From NCBI GenBank assembly GCA_022539475.1, contig VCMS01000274.1, positions 1 through 64,000 on the forward strand: a stretch of DNA of 64,000 nt. Reading direction: 5' to 3'. This DNA is from Gracilaria domingensis (taxonomy: Eukaryota > Rhodophyta > Florideophyceae > Gracilariales > Gracilariaceae). Below, piece by piece: positions 35,840 to 46,739 of this stretch (position 1 is its first letter; each line of letters starts with the position of its first letter). Position numbers and translations under genes: made by a program. The notes under the pieces were generated by a model, which saw only the letters and a list, made by a program, of their open reading frames with translations, had not been told where the DNA came from and made no database searches.

Positions 35840-38790
35840 TAGAAGAAGATTTTAAATATTTTGAAAGTTTTGAAACCATGATACACTTGATAATATCTGG
35901 TATTTTCTGCTCTTTCCTGCGGTATGCATCTGGAAAGGTGTGCTATGTGTAAATGTAAACTGACTAATTAAGTAGTTGTTAAGTTAGTTGGAAAATGAAT
36001 GTGCTAAAATTAAGGTAGTTAGTCAGTCATAGTTACGGCTCTGCTTTTTGTATTTATTTAAATATGTGTGCATGGGTTAGTTTTGTTTGTTTGTTTGTTG
36101 GAGTTGCAAATCATTGAGCTACATCTAGCGGTTTTTTTCCCTTTGGGATGCTCTCGAGCATTTTATTTGTCCTCTCTAGGTTTGTCACCACCCGCGTCGT
36201 TTGGGTAAAAATGGCGTTTATATTATTTGTACAATGCGATGTGACAAAAGTGCTTTTCCCATACTTATCAGCATTGTAATGTGTTTTGAGCTAATTCATA
36301 CTTTATTTGAAAAAATATTTGTCTGGCCATATCGAAAACATTAACGGAGATCACTAAGTTGCGTAGCAACCGTTCTTTCTTTTGTTGTTACGAAAAGAGA
36401 GTTGTGTACAATAAAGTGCACGACCCAAAGCGCTGATACTTGTTTTGAAAGAATGTAACCGTAGATGGATAGTCACGACTGGGACTGAAGTTCCAGCGCT
36501 GTAAGATAAAGCCGCACGAGTGACTTATACAGTAGACAACATTCATCGTATCATAGTTCTACGAAACAGTCTGGTTACACTGGAGCAGCTTGACAGTAAC
36601 TTTATTGTCTAAGTGTATCACAGCTCTCAAGAGCGATCTTTACTGTTTTGGTAGAAGGAAAGTGCGGCAGTTAGCGTTCGCTAACACTGCAAACACCACT
36701 GAATTATATAGTAATTCAGTTCCACGAGCACCTCGAGGGTGCAACATGTCCCTTGGGAGTGGATGGGTGGGTGAAAATGACAGAGTCGAACTCATATGTA
36801 CACCTGAAGTGGAATTGATGGATCAACGACCGTCGAAGGCGGACTGCTTGCCGCCAGAGCTTTGGTTTGCAGAACCACTGAAGCTACGCTTTTGGCGGCA
36901 AGCTGCTCCAGCAAGTTCCAAAGAGCTGCTCCCAAATTCCAATAAATTTTCTTCCTGGTTCCCCGAAATTCCAGTATAAACGGCTCATGATAGACCATCA
37001 TGACAATGCTTACGACGCGACAATGAAGCATATTGGTTTATATGAAACGAGACATGAAGTTAGTGTTCTTGTTTATCGTTTATTGCGGCCAACACGTATT
37101 CTTCATCATTAATATGACAACACATTGTATTGTATAGTTCGACATCTGTAGTAAGTTTCAAAACGCCATGACGAATCCCTTGCATTATTATACCACGTCC
37201 CTTGGAATCGGACTCACACACTCAAATAATACTTCAGTAAATCGAGTTTAACTTGCCTTGCCAACTGTCGATTCGAGGACGTCACGTCACGTCAGGTACA
37301 CACGAGCGGGAGGGGATTTTTTTTTCGTACTGTTGAGGCATACAGAAAGAGGTCTTGTCCATTCGTGCCGATGTGCAAGGAACCTATTGGTCAGCCTGAG
37401 GGGTTCCCAACTTCACTGACTACGCTTCTGCCCGCTATCATGATGGCGGGCGTATTTCCTTCACAAGCAATTGTTTGACAAATGCGACGTACACCAACTA
37501 GGATGAAGCACGTATCAACAAGGGTTTAGCTCCTACTATTACCTTGTGACTTGCAGCATAGAAGGTTGTTCACGCTGCTATGCCGAGCAAAGAGCCGCTT
37601 CTCCCCTCGTTTTGAAGCTCCGAATGCGGATCATAATATGTTGAGAGCGGATACTAATGAGCATTGTCGTTTTTCGGCTGTAGAAGCACGGGTGAGTGCA
37701 CGAGAGTGTTAACCTGATGTGGAAGATCGGTGACGAGTTGTGCAGTCAGAACAAGATGCTGAGTACGGATAGAATATGATGTAATTGAACGCAACCAGAG
37801 GTATGATACACATATTCTACGGAGAGGCAAGGACATTCATAGGAAGATACGTGTGGGATAGAATAGATATCGATATGACGAGGGAAACATGTATGCATGC
37901 CATGTACACATTGACCAAGGTTTTAGAAACTTGATGTGGCTGAAGCAGAGATTTATCAGAAGGCTGAAGTGCCTATGTTGGCCCGGACCAACATTATCCT
38001 TGCACTATCAGTTGGCTCACGAAAACCATATCACCGTTATCGTCACGATTTGCCGATGTTGCCGGTGGATTTCATTGTCAAAACAATTACACGTGTGTGA
38101 TAAGCTGGCTATGATGAAAACCTCGTGACGCCATCGTGACACTCAAACGAAGAATTGGTCCCTCATCTACGGCTCGGGCCCTAATTCTTCTTTCTCATTT
38201 CCCGATGCCATCACTCGATTTTCAACACAACTCATACATTGAGTGACTCAAAGAGTTTGCATCTTTTCGGGAGAGGACTTGAGGCTGAGTGTTAATGGTA
38301 TAGAAGATGGGAAGGTTATAAGGTTTGTAGGTTATGATGGCATAGTTGCGCCGCCAAAGAAGAACGGAGAAATGAAGGGCTCAATAGCAGGATTGCGAAT
38401 GGCCACAAAAATGCTTGTGCGCATGGCCCGAAAGGTGTTTGTGGCTGTAGTGACACAAGCCGACGTAGACAAAGACTGCTCAAACAAGGGCGCTGCGTGA
38501 TGCTCCCGCATGCTGGACATCCCTGTCGATCATGTTGGCTCAAGGCCCGCTCGGGACATGTCGGGAAAAGCGGTGGTGTAGGAGAAAAGCGGTGCGCAGC
38601 CAGACGCCGTGCCAGGCGCATGCCACGGAGCAGCAATGCAGCGCAGCCCCAAAACCGGAACGGGTGAGCTCTGCCAAGAGCGGAACCGGTGTGTTGCCGC
38701 TCGGCCGCTCGGCCGCTTGGCCGCTCGCCGCCGTGCCGCCGCGCAGCAGTTAGAAGGTTACCAAGGTAGGCTGTTGCACTGCATGACAAT
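35840..38790. other. AT-rich intergenic sequence, no gene seen
   Basis: Frames reach only 60-157 codons and do not resemble known domains; the 85-codon plus frame at 38243-38500 (RLSVNGIEDGKVIRF) is the most protein-like but stands alone. Copy 3 of the GCGTCGTTT motif lies at 36194-36217, with GCGTCGTTT and AAAATGGCGT arms. A small hairpin, GCCCGC-10 nt-GCGGGC, lies near 37433. From 38500 the GC content rises sharply. Confidence 0.4.
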
Positions 38791-38812
38791 ACAGAGGAGT
38801 ATGCTCCGTATA

Positions 38813-39056
38813 GTGCACCCTTTTAACAATGCACGCTCCTTTCAGTGCACCATTTATGTCGAGACACGAACCTGCCTACGTGGAATACGTGTACATCAAC
38901 GTGAGCTGCAAAGAGTCTCTCAAACCCTTATACCGAAGGGCTTTTGGCAGACGAGCCTGAATGAGATGTGGAAGTAAAACAATCGTCATCTTTGTTCAGT
39001 GCACACTCCCTGCAGTGCACTTTTGGTCGCTTGACAGGGGGGTGCACTGTATAAAG
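38813..39056. promoter_or_regulatory. Cluster of five GTGCAC sites with a TATA-like box
   Basis: The palindrome GTGCAC occurs at 38813, 38845, 38999, 39015 and 39042, mostly as AGTGCAC. The last is followed at once by TGTATAAAGGGG, a TATA-like box. It could be a small plus-strand promoter, but no gene follows on that strand. It lies about 300 bp past the 3' end of the peroxiredoxin gene. Confidence 0.35.
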
Positions 39057-39330
39057 GGGTCCACTGTAGTGCGTACCGAAGCTGTTGTAACTTGCATAAG
39101 CCGTTGGAGGCGTGCGATGTAATGCTAAGTTAAAGATACATGGGCGATGCAGTCGTGCCAGGGCTCGCTGAGAAACGAGGAAGCGCGTCACGGGCGCCGT
39201 TTTCTTTTTACAATTCAGTGTAGAAACAATGCTTCAGATTCACGGGCGGTCACACGTTTCTCCAGCTGTTACGGAGGTTGCTAAAATCAAAGTACGAGTT
39301 TCTCTACAAATAAATATATCATGAAACAGA

Positions 39331-40041
39331 TCACTCGGAGGGGGCGTCTTCCACAATCGCCTGGATGGCCTCCACCACATCCTGTGGCTCGGCGCGCGTG
39401 GTGTAATCCATGTCAGCATATGCAAAGCGAACCTTTCCGCTCTTGTCCAGCACGAAAGTGGCCGGCACGGGCAGCCGCGCCTTCCGCTTGCGTTCATTGC
39501 CGTTGATGGCGTCCAAGTCCACGCCAAAGTCGTTGTACAAGTTCTTGATTCCGTCCGTGACGGTGAACGCGATGCCGTACTTCTCGGCCACCTTAAGGTA
39601 ATCGTCGCTGAGCACGTGGAACGGCAGCTGCATCTCCTCGATCATCTCCACACTCTCGTCGGGCGTCTGCGCCGAGATGGTCACCAGCTTGGCGCCCAGC
39701 GCCTCGATGTGATCGTTGGCCAGGATGAGCGAGTCAAGCGTGGCGTTGCAGTACGGGCACCACACGCCGCGATACCACGTGACGACGACGGCGTTGTGTT
39801 CCTCCAGCAGGTCTGACAGCTTCACTGGCTTTCCCAGCGCGTCATTGAGAGTGAAATCCGGCGCAGTGTCGCCCAATTGCAGCGGGGTGGGCGTGAACAG
39901 CTTCTCCAGCTCCTCGGACGTTCTCTGAATCTCGGCGAGGAAGTCGGCTGGCAGCATCGAGAACAGCTCCTTCTTCTTGGCCTCGAGCACGGGGGCGAGC
40001 GGCGGGAGCACTGGCAGCGGTCGCAGAGCGGCAAGGGCCAT
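39331..40041 (-). CDS. Peroxiredoxin-like protein, AhpC/TSA family
   Basis: 236 residues, intronless. The ATG at 40041 is chosen because it sits in a strong context (CACCATGG) and the longer frame opens with GTG and a low-complexity Pro/Arg run. Residues 55-225 form a thioredoxin-like fold: LGDTAPDFTLNDALGKPV, then TWYRGVWCPYC with Cys95 and Cys98 (a WCPYC motif), then VTISAQTPDES, GIAFTVTDGIKNLYNDFGV, and PVPATFVLDKSGKVRFAY. This is the AhpC/TSA branch with a CxxC centre, which reduces peroxides or thiols. The N-terminus (MALAALRPLPVLPPLAPV) is short and could be a weak transit signal. The gene and its upstream region form a GC-rich island. No break is seen. Confidence 0.9.
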   Translation of the reverse strand: MALAALRPLPVLPPLAPVLEAKKKELFSMLPADFLAEIQRTSEELEKLFTPTPLQLGDTAPDFTLNDALGKPVKLSDLLEEHNAVVVTWYRGVWCPYCNATLDSLILANDHIEALGAKLVTISAQTPDESVEMIEEMQLPFHVLSDDYLKVAEKYGIAFTVTDGIKNLYNDFGVDLDAINGNERKRKARLPVPATFVLDKSGKVRFAYADMDYTTRAEPQDVVEAIQAIVEDAPSE

Positions 40042-40745
40042 GGTGAGGGAAGGCGGGGGCAGACGGGAAGCGAGAGAAGGGCGCTGGGGGGTGGGGGAGG
40101 GGCGGGGGAGAGGAGGCTGCGGCGGTGGCTGAGGGCGGGGGCGAGGACGTGGCGGGAGCACGCGGCGCGGGCGTTTTGTAGGCGCGACGAATGGGCGTGT
40201 GGAGCGTCACGCGCAGAGAAACAGCGCCGCCACAGGCGCGCGCGGCGGTGGGCGCGCGCGCGCCAATGAGCGGCGCGCGTCTGTGGGATTTTTTTCTGTG
40301 TGACATTAACGCGTTAAAGCTTTATTTTAATCTTGTTGCGCGCAACAACCGGCCGGCGGCGCGGCAGCGGCGCGGCTAACGCCACCAACAAAAGTACACT
40401 TTCCGGAATTGTTTTTTGCCAGCGAGAGCTCCGTGGCGCGCTCGCGGCCCAACGCGCCACGCGCCCCATAATTCCTCCCTCACAAATCGCACACGCGGCG
40501 CGCTCGCATTTGCGTTGCTTGCCCTCTTCTTCGCGTCCTCATTAACAGCGCTCGCAATCGTATCTCTGGTGTCGGCTCCACGTGCGCGAGACCCTCCTGC
40601 TTTAGCACACGCACACGCAACCGCAAAGCGCTGTAAAGCCCCGTGTACAGAGCGTACCCCGTACTCTCCCGACCCCCCACTTTGTCTTCCACTATTCTCG
40701 GACCATACACCAACTATGCGCCGCCATGGCACACACGTGCACCTC
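40042..40745. other. GC-rich island upstream of the peroxiredoxin
   Basis: GC content is very high with many CpG steps, typical of a promoter island. The frames of 118-276 codons that overlap here on both strands come from the GC bias and show no domain. The peroxiredoxin promoter should lie here; no clear TATA box was seen. Confidence 0.5.
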
Positions 40746-40756
40746 CTAGACGCCGT

Positions 40757-43700
40757 CTACATCAGCAGAATATTCCTGACCAGCGGGATGAACCGCGTGA
40801 ATAGGTCTGTTGGTAGCAAGAGCACAAACAGCTCCATAATTGTAGTGAACGGCACCGTCAACAGCAACGGTAAGAACATAATTCCAACAACAAAAAGGAA
40901 TATAACCCTCACATACAAAAGGCACAAAGTCTGCCACAGAGGCTTCCTTTTCACTGAACAGAACGGAGACAACGCATCGTTAAATAACTCCCAGAGGATC
41001 GGTCTTACCAATGTCTTGCTGGCAAACCACAGCAGCACTTTGAATGGAAACCCAATAATCTTCCATCCAAATCGCAAGCAGCCCAGATTTGCAGATATCG
41101 CATCAAAGATGTCACTCAGATAAATCCAAGAAATGCGATTGATGCGACGGGCCGCTGTGATGGATCCATCGGTCACCACGTTATTCTTGTCAAAATATCC
41201 CAACGAAAGCCTCCCTGGCACCGGCACAGGTTTCGCTGCACTGCCGTACAGAGGGATGATCGGAATCGGCCTGCCCTTCTGCTCCGCAACTGCCTGCAGT
41301 TTTTTGTCGAACAACTTCAGGTCTACTGTCCACGTCATCATCGCTCGAGGTTGGTGAGATCTTAAAAGTGTGCTTCAAGAATTGCTGGCAATTTGCACGT
41401 CCAAGTTGATAGTCGTTCAGACGAAGTCGTTCATCCAGTATTCCCGAAAATGTTCCCAAACCCCCGCAGCACAGTTCTCTTCTTCTTGCTCTTCCAATGT
41501 ACTCTAGCGCCTCGTACGGACTCTGTGCGATTTGGTCGTTGTCATCATCGTGAGGATGTATCAATGGAACACCGTCAAACGGAGTCACTAAACTTCTTGG
41601 AATAGGCTCTTCATCTCCGTCTTTTTCCTTGTATCGAAGTCCACGGTAAAGGATTCTAAGTAGCGTCAAGAACATTTGAATCATGGGCATGCCCTCCTCT
41701 GTAGCTTGGTTATCATCCTTTGCGTTTGGAAATGGCGTTACAAGGATAAGTGCACTCGATCCCTGCAATATTTCGTCTTCCCTTTCTTCTGAGCGGCGGC
41801 CGCGTACTATCGTATCACCCTTGTTCATAAGCCTTTCTAAAATGCCAAACGGTTCATTGTTGATAAGGCCCCCATCTACAGCCGCGTATTGGTTGAAACG
41901 AGGGTTTCCCACAGGCACGTTCTGATCCCAATTCGGACTTTCTACCTCTCGATGTTTGTATTGGGAGCGGCGGGTCTGTATGGAAGCCGTAGGGAAACCA
42001 CCCGGGAAACCAGCTGTAGCTTTTGCACCTGAAATCGCACGTTGCCACTGAATATCACTCAATCTGTATCTCAAATCGAGCACGTCACATCTGCTTCGCA
42101 GTGCAGGCGGAATCGAGCGAGGATTGGTCGTGATAACAAAGCTGGTATAATCCTCACAGTCGCGCATATAATACTGTTCATCATTTCCAAATACGGAGTT
42201 CCATGGTCCAACAGAATAAGGGATGCCACGAAGAGAAAAATTCGGCATGATGTTCCACATTTTTCGCCCATGATGGCATGTGAAAGGGAAATCGCATTTC
42301 AAAAGCCAAATTTGTCGCTTTGTCAAAGAACTCCGAGTTTAGGGTTGACTTCACCACAGCCCTTCCAGCCTTCCGATCTGGTTTCAGATCATCAATGTCA
42401 AACAACTCTTCCATGTTCATGAGCTTAACCCAAACGTTGAAAAGCGGGTTGTGCTCAGGAGAATACGATTTATCTCCATGCACATAATCATGTGGTAGCG
42501 GACGGAAGTCCTTCATCGAGAACGACGCGCAAGCAAGAAGGCCAGTTATGCCTCCTGCCGATGTCCCCCCTACCTTATCGATACAAACTGGAAGATGGTG
42601 AGAGTCAGGATTATCGTCATCTTCTTTTGTGCCACGTCTCACTGAATAGCATCGCAACGCTTCGATCATGAAGTCCATGAATCCTGCTTCATAGCAACCA
42701 CCAGTTGCAGCACCGCTCAGAGTGATACCAAGCTTGATTGGAACGTCGTCCTCCACCCTGTCTACGACAGGCCTTTTCCCTGCTCCTTCTTCTCCTTCAG
42801 TCTCGCTTACAGATGGAGTTCCAGGGTATGATCCTCCAGAATCAATCTCTTGTCCAATTCCTGGGTCCCCCATTTCTTCAACTTTGAAAGCTTCTATTGT
42901 TGCGTTCTCCCTCACACTGTTACTGATAACGTCGATCCTGATTTCAGTTTCAGAAGCCGATCGTTCGCTGGTCGTATGTCCTGCTCTACACCCACTACCA
43001 GGTTTAGCAGACTGGCTGGTTGCAATTTGGTCTGATCCAGATATGCTTCCTGTTTCAAACTCCGAAGGTGATATCGGTTTCACTTTCAGGGTCTGAAGAA
43101 CTACGAGGCTCTCCTTCGGTCTCTGTTTCGGTGTAAGTATTTCTTGTCTCCGGTTACTTTCAGCTTCTGAATTCGTTCCAGTCCGTTTTGGACTTCCAGT
43201 TCCTTCGTTTGTTTCGGTGCTGCTCCCGGTATCACTACCGGTTCCTATTTCGGTGCTTGCTCCTATTTCACCTCCACGTTTCGCCGGAAGGTTAGTTTCC
43301 GTCGCTGCTGCTCCCAACGGAGATCCTGATCTTGCTGTAGTACTAGTTTCTGCTTCAGAACTAGTCCCGGGTTTTGAACCAATCCCTGTGTATGTCGTTG
43401 TCCCGGATTCGCTTTCAGTCCCTTTCTTCGTGTCAGTTCCTGATCCACTACTGGTCCATTTGCCAGTACCAGTTTCTTCTTCGATAGCAACCCCTAAGCC
43501 AGAACCAGTTTGTTTTTCTCTTTGGGCGTTAGGCCTTGCGTGGGTATCGGTGTTTGTTCCCTCCGTTCCAACTCCGGTTTTCTCAGAAAGAACCGTTTCA
43601 CGTTGGGTGGCGATGATTTCTGCTTCCGATTGAGGTCCTAACCCTGTTTGAGGGGAAGCCTCTATGTACGTACCAGTTCCTCCGCCAATACCAGTTCCTC

Positions 43701-44067
43701 CGTCAGTTCCGCTTCTTTCTACAGAACCGGATCCTGTTTTTGTTCTGTTCTCCACTTCAGTGTCTCTATCTGTTCCGGCAGCGGCGGGCTTGTCGGCACT
43801 GTCTTGTGGAGAGAATGTTTCAGTTGCAGACTGAGTTTCACCGAAATTCCCTTTCCCAAATTGTCGCGTTGTTTTGGTTGGATCAGAGGAGGGTACAAAA
43901 GTAGATGAGACCAAAGCTGAGTATACCTCCGAAGGGGACCTTGGATCGGCTATTGGATGCGGATCTGTCTTGAGTCCGTGACGTAGACGTCCGCCCCTTG
44001 TAGCACCCCTATCAGAACCCGGATCACCAACGATTGCGAGTTTACGCGAAGTTACGGGAGCAGCCAA
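40757..44067 (-). pseudogene. Patatin-like phospholipase, copy A, frame-disrupted
   Basis: A tandem homologue of the intact gene at 44725-46737, in three minus-strand frames: 44067-42181, 42326-41190 and 41341-40757. Together they carry the oxyanion segment LGITLSGAATGGCYEAG, the nucleophile elbow GTSAGG, the catalytic Asp in AAVDGGLINNEPFG, and a C-terminal part with about three membrane helices. The first frame change lies next to the run at 42236-42240 (T5 on the coding strand). The second lies at or near the T6 on the plus strand at 41300-41305 (A6 on the coding strand). One base fewer in each would restore the frame. The copy has an N-terminal extension of about 440 residues rich in Thr, Gly, Ser and Glu, absent from copy B. 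The frame begins with TTG and has a TGA 24 bp upstream, so a 5' exon is missing or lost. Confidence 0.7.
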
Positions 44068-44724
44068 CCGGATGGGCGGACTTCAAGGCCTCTGCGGCTC
44101 GTGTAGCACAAGTTTCTGGGGGAAGGGACACTGATCTTCGAAAGTTTTGGAACCTGATTGAGTAGGATCAACCTCCGAAATTCCAGTCTTGAAGGAGATC
44201 AAGGCGAGAATGTGGTAGAGGCATCGAAATTTTGATGATGGGTGACGGGAGCAAGGTGTGTTAAGTACAGATATGATACAGCTCTAATTGTGCTGTTTGG
44301 GAAGTACGTTGTACATTAAGAGCAAGTAGGACATTAATCATGTGTTTCCGTGCGTATAAGTAAGCCATATGGCGAAGGTGTCTTCAGTCAGTGCAAGAAG
44401 TCCACGATCACGTGGGTATGGTGCATACCTATAGCGAACGAAGCACTTGGGGCACTGGCTGAGCGGACCAAAGCAATGGGGAGACTTTTTCGACGAAGAG
44501 GAACTGCTTCCAAGACAATCTGGCCCCCTGATCTGGCGACGATCGTGCCTATGAGTATGGCACGAAGACGCAGATCGAAGCACCCTTGAAGTGTGGCCAG
44601 CGTGTCAATGGCACGTTCAAAAGAAGGAGGTCCAAGGACGAGAGGGGATTGAGCACGTACCGCGGCCCGGCATGCTAGTGCTTGCCATCAGCCACAAATT
44701 TACAGCTCTCGAGGGCGGAAGTAG
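44068..44724. other. Between the two patatin genes
   Basis: No frame with a recognisable domain. This should hold the promoter and any missing 5' exon of patatin copy A, and the 3' end of copy B. Neither could be pinned down. Confidence 0.35.
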
Positions 44725-46737
44725 CTACGTGAATATGAAATTGTATACGGCGGGGGCGTACTCCTGCAGGAAGGCCGGTGGGAGCAGCAGCGTCACGATC
44801 TGTACGAACGCCGTGACCGGCACGGTGAGCAGCAGCGCGCCCAGCACGCCGGCGGCCGTGGCCATCACCATGAGCGTCATATAGCCCATGCTGATAACCT
44901 GCCACCACGGCGTGTCGCTGCGGTAGCGGAAGGCGCTCAGCTCGTGACTGAATAACTCCCACAGCACCGGCTGCAGCAACGCATTAGTCGCGAACAGCAG
45001 CATGTAGCGCAGCGGCCATCCCACGACGATCCACACCCACCCGATGCGCCTCCGCAGCAGTGTCCACACTTGTCCCAGGTACGCCCACATGATGCGGCTC
45101 ATGCGCTCTGTCGCAACACGCGCCGCCCGATTCACAATGCCGTTCATCTCCACGCGTGACAGCAGCACGCGCTCCGGAATCGGCACGTCCTCCGCAGCAG
45201 TCCCATACAGCGGTATCACCGAGATCGTGCGCCCGTCTCTGAGTGGCGCCGTCCTTCGCAGCAGCCCAGAGTGCGACACAGCTGAGAATTGACCTCCCAC
45301 TCGCATGTTGCGCAGGAACGCCTGGCAGTTGGCGCGCCCCAGCTGAAAGTCGTGCAACCGAAACCGCTCGTCCAACATGCCGCCAAACGTGAACAACGAG
45401 CCGCACGCTAGCTCTCTTGGATGCGCATCCACGCCAGGCGTTCCTTCGAACGGCGAAAGGAAATGTTTCGGAACCGTGTTCTTCTCTTCTAAGGCATAGT
45501 GCTTGAAACGCATACCAGTGTAAAGAATACGCAGGAGCGTGATCACCATATTGATCAGAGACATGTCGCCCTGCTTAGCTCGGTTATCGGCTGCGTCATC
45601 GGGGAATGGAGTTACTAGAATCACTGCATGCGTGCCTGCATCTGTCTCGTACTTTTCGCCTTTCTCACCCGTATCGCTCCGTAGAATCGACAACTCCTGC
45701 CTCTCGGTCCGAAGCATGATGTCCTCTACAATCCCGAATGGATCGTTGTTCATGATGCCCCCATCCACAGCCGCATACTCATTGAACTTGGGATGGTCGA
45801 GCACATTCATCTCCCAGTCCGGCTTGTTCGAGGAGCGGTGGTCGTAGTGGGTTTTTGGAGTTTTGACATTCGCGGTCGGAAAACCTCCTGGGAACGCGGA
45901 GGTAGCTTTGACACTGGAGATGGCATACTGCCATTCCTTTGAGTTCAGCTCGGACCTTACGTCAAGAATATGGCTCATGCTCCTGAGCATTGGGTGTACG
46001 CTGTCCGGATCCGTGGTTACACGGAAACAAACATAGTCTGCGCAGTTTCTCATTCGATACTTTTCTTCATTGCTAATCACGGAGTTCCAAGGGCCCACAG
46101 AGTAAGGAGTGCCTCGCAACGAGGTGTTAGTGAGAATTAAGTCTAAGTTACCAGCCCAAGGAGGCATCCGCTTGCATTTCTGTGGGTCTACCACGAGATG
46201 TGTCACGGTGTCCACGAACTTAGAGTTAAGAATGGACTTCACCACCACATCTTCATTTCTATTAGAAGGTCGCAGGTCATCAAAGTCGAACAGTCGCTCC
46301 AAGTTTGTCTCTTTCACCCAGGTGCGGAACAGCGGGTTGTTCGGAGGTGCCGCATCGCCATAGCGATGATGATTCGGTAACGGCGTATATTCGGTCATAC
46401 TGAAAGAAATACATGCCAGTAGAGCAGTAATACCGCCGGCTGAGGTTCCAGCAACCTTGTCCACTTCAATTGGGAACTCATGAAGCGCTGGATCATAGTC
46501 ATGATACGGTTCTTTTTGGCGATGCTGCTGCAAACACATCATCGCCTCAATGAAGAAGTCCATGACTCCCGCTTCATAGCATCCTCCCGTGGCGGCACCG
46601 CTAAGGGTGATTCCAAGTTTGATCGGATCGCGGTGGTCGTCAGAACCGCGGCGGCAATGCACAGCGTTAGCCACGCTTCTCAGCTTTCCACTAGACTCTT
46701 TACGGAAGAAAGAGTAGTCTATCCAGGGTTTACTCAT
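44725..46737 (-). CDS. Patatin-like phospholipase, copy B, with C-terminal membrane helices
   Basis: 670 residues from the ATG at 46737, intact and intronless. Patatin domain: glycine-rich oxyanion segment LGITLSGAATGGCYEAG (about 41-57), nucleophile elbow GTSAGG with Ser99, and catalytic Asp325 in AAVDGGIMNNDPFG. The domain occupies about residues 35-520. The last 120 residues contain three or four hydrophobic helices (such as WIVVGWPLRYMLLF and VLGALLLTVPVTAFVQIVTL), so the enzyme is probably membrane-anchored with the catalytic part outside the bilayer. Patatins are serine acyl hydrolases that release fatty acids from membrane lipids. The 3' third (about 44750-45480) is much richer in GC than the 5' part. 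It lies head to tail with copy A, which shares its whole architecture. Confidence 0.85.
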   Translation of the reverse strand: MSKPWIDYSFFRKESSGKLRSVANAVHCRRGSDDHRDPIKLGITLSGAATGGCYEAGVMDFFIEAMMCLQQHRQKEPYHDYDPALHEFPIEVDKVAGTSAGGITALLACISFSMTEYTPLPNHHRYGDAAPPNNPLFRTWVKETNLERLFDFDDLRPSNRNEDVVVKSILNSKFVDTVTHLVVDPQKCKRMPPWAGNLDLILTNTSLRGTPYSVGPWNSVISNEEKYRMRNCADYVCFRVTTDPDSVHPMLRSMSHILDVRSELNSKEWQYAISSVKATSAFPGGFPTANVKTPKTHYDHRSSNKPDWEMNVLDHPKFNEYAAVDGGIMNNDPFGIVEDIMLRTERQELSILRSDTGEKGEKYETDAGTHAVILVTPFPDDAADNRAKQGDMSLINMVITLLRILYTGMRFKHYALEEKNTVPKHFLSPFEGTPGVDAHPRELACGSLFTFGGMLDERFRLHDFQLGRANCQAFLRNMRVGGQFSAVSHSGLLRRTAPLRDGRTISVIPLYGTAAEDVPIPERVLLSRVEMNGIVNRAARVATERMSRIMWAYLGQVWTLLRRRIGWVWIVVGWPLRYMLLFATNALLQPVLWELFSHELSAFRYRSDTPWWQVISMGYMTLMVMATAAGVLGALLLTVPVTAFVQIVTLLLPPAFLQEYAPAVYNFIFT

Positions 46738-46739
46738 AC

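Noticed and set aside
39240-40730. Several long open frames on both strands around the peroxiredoxin
   Set aside because: They arise from the high GC content; only the minus-strand peroxiredoxin frame has a domain.
42722-43908. Open plus-strand frames opposite patatin copy A
   Set aside because: They are antisense shadows of the low-complexity TG-rich coding sequence.
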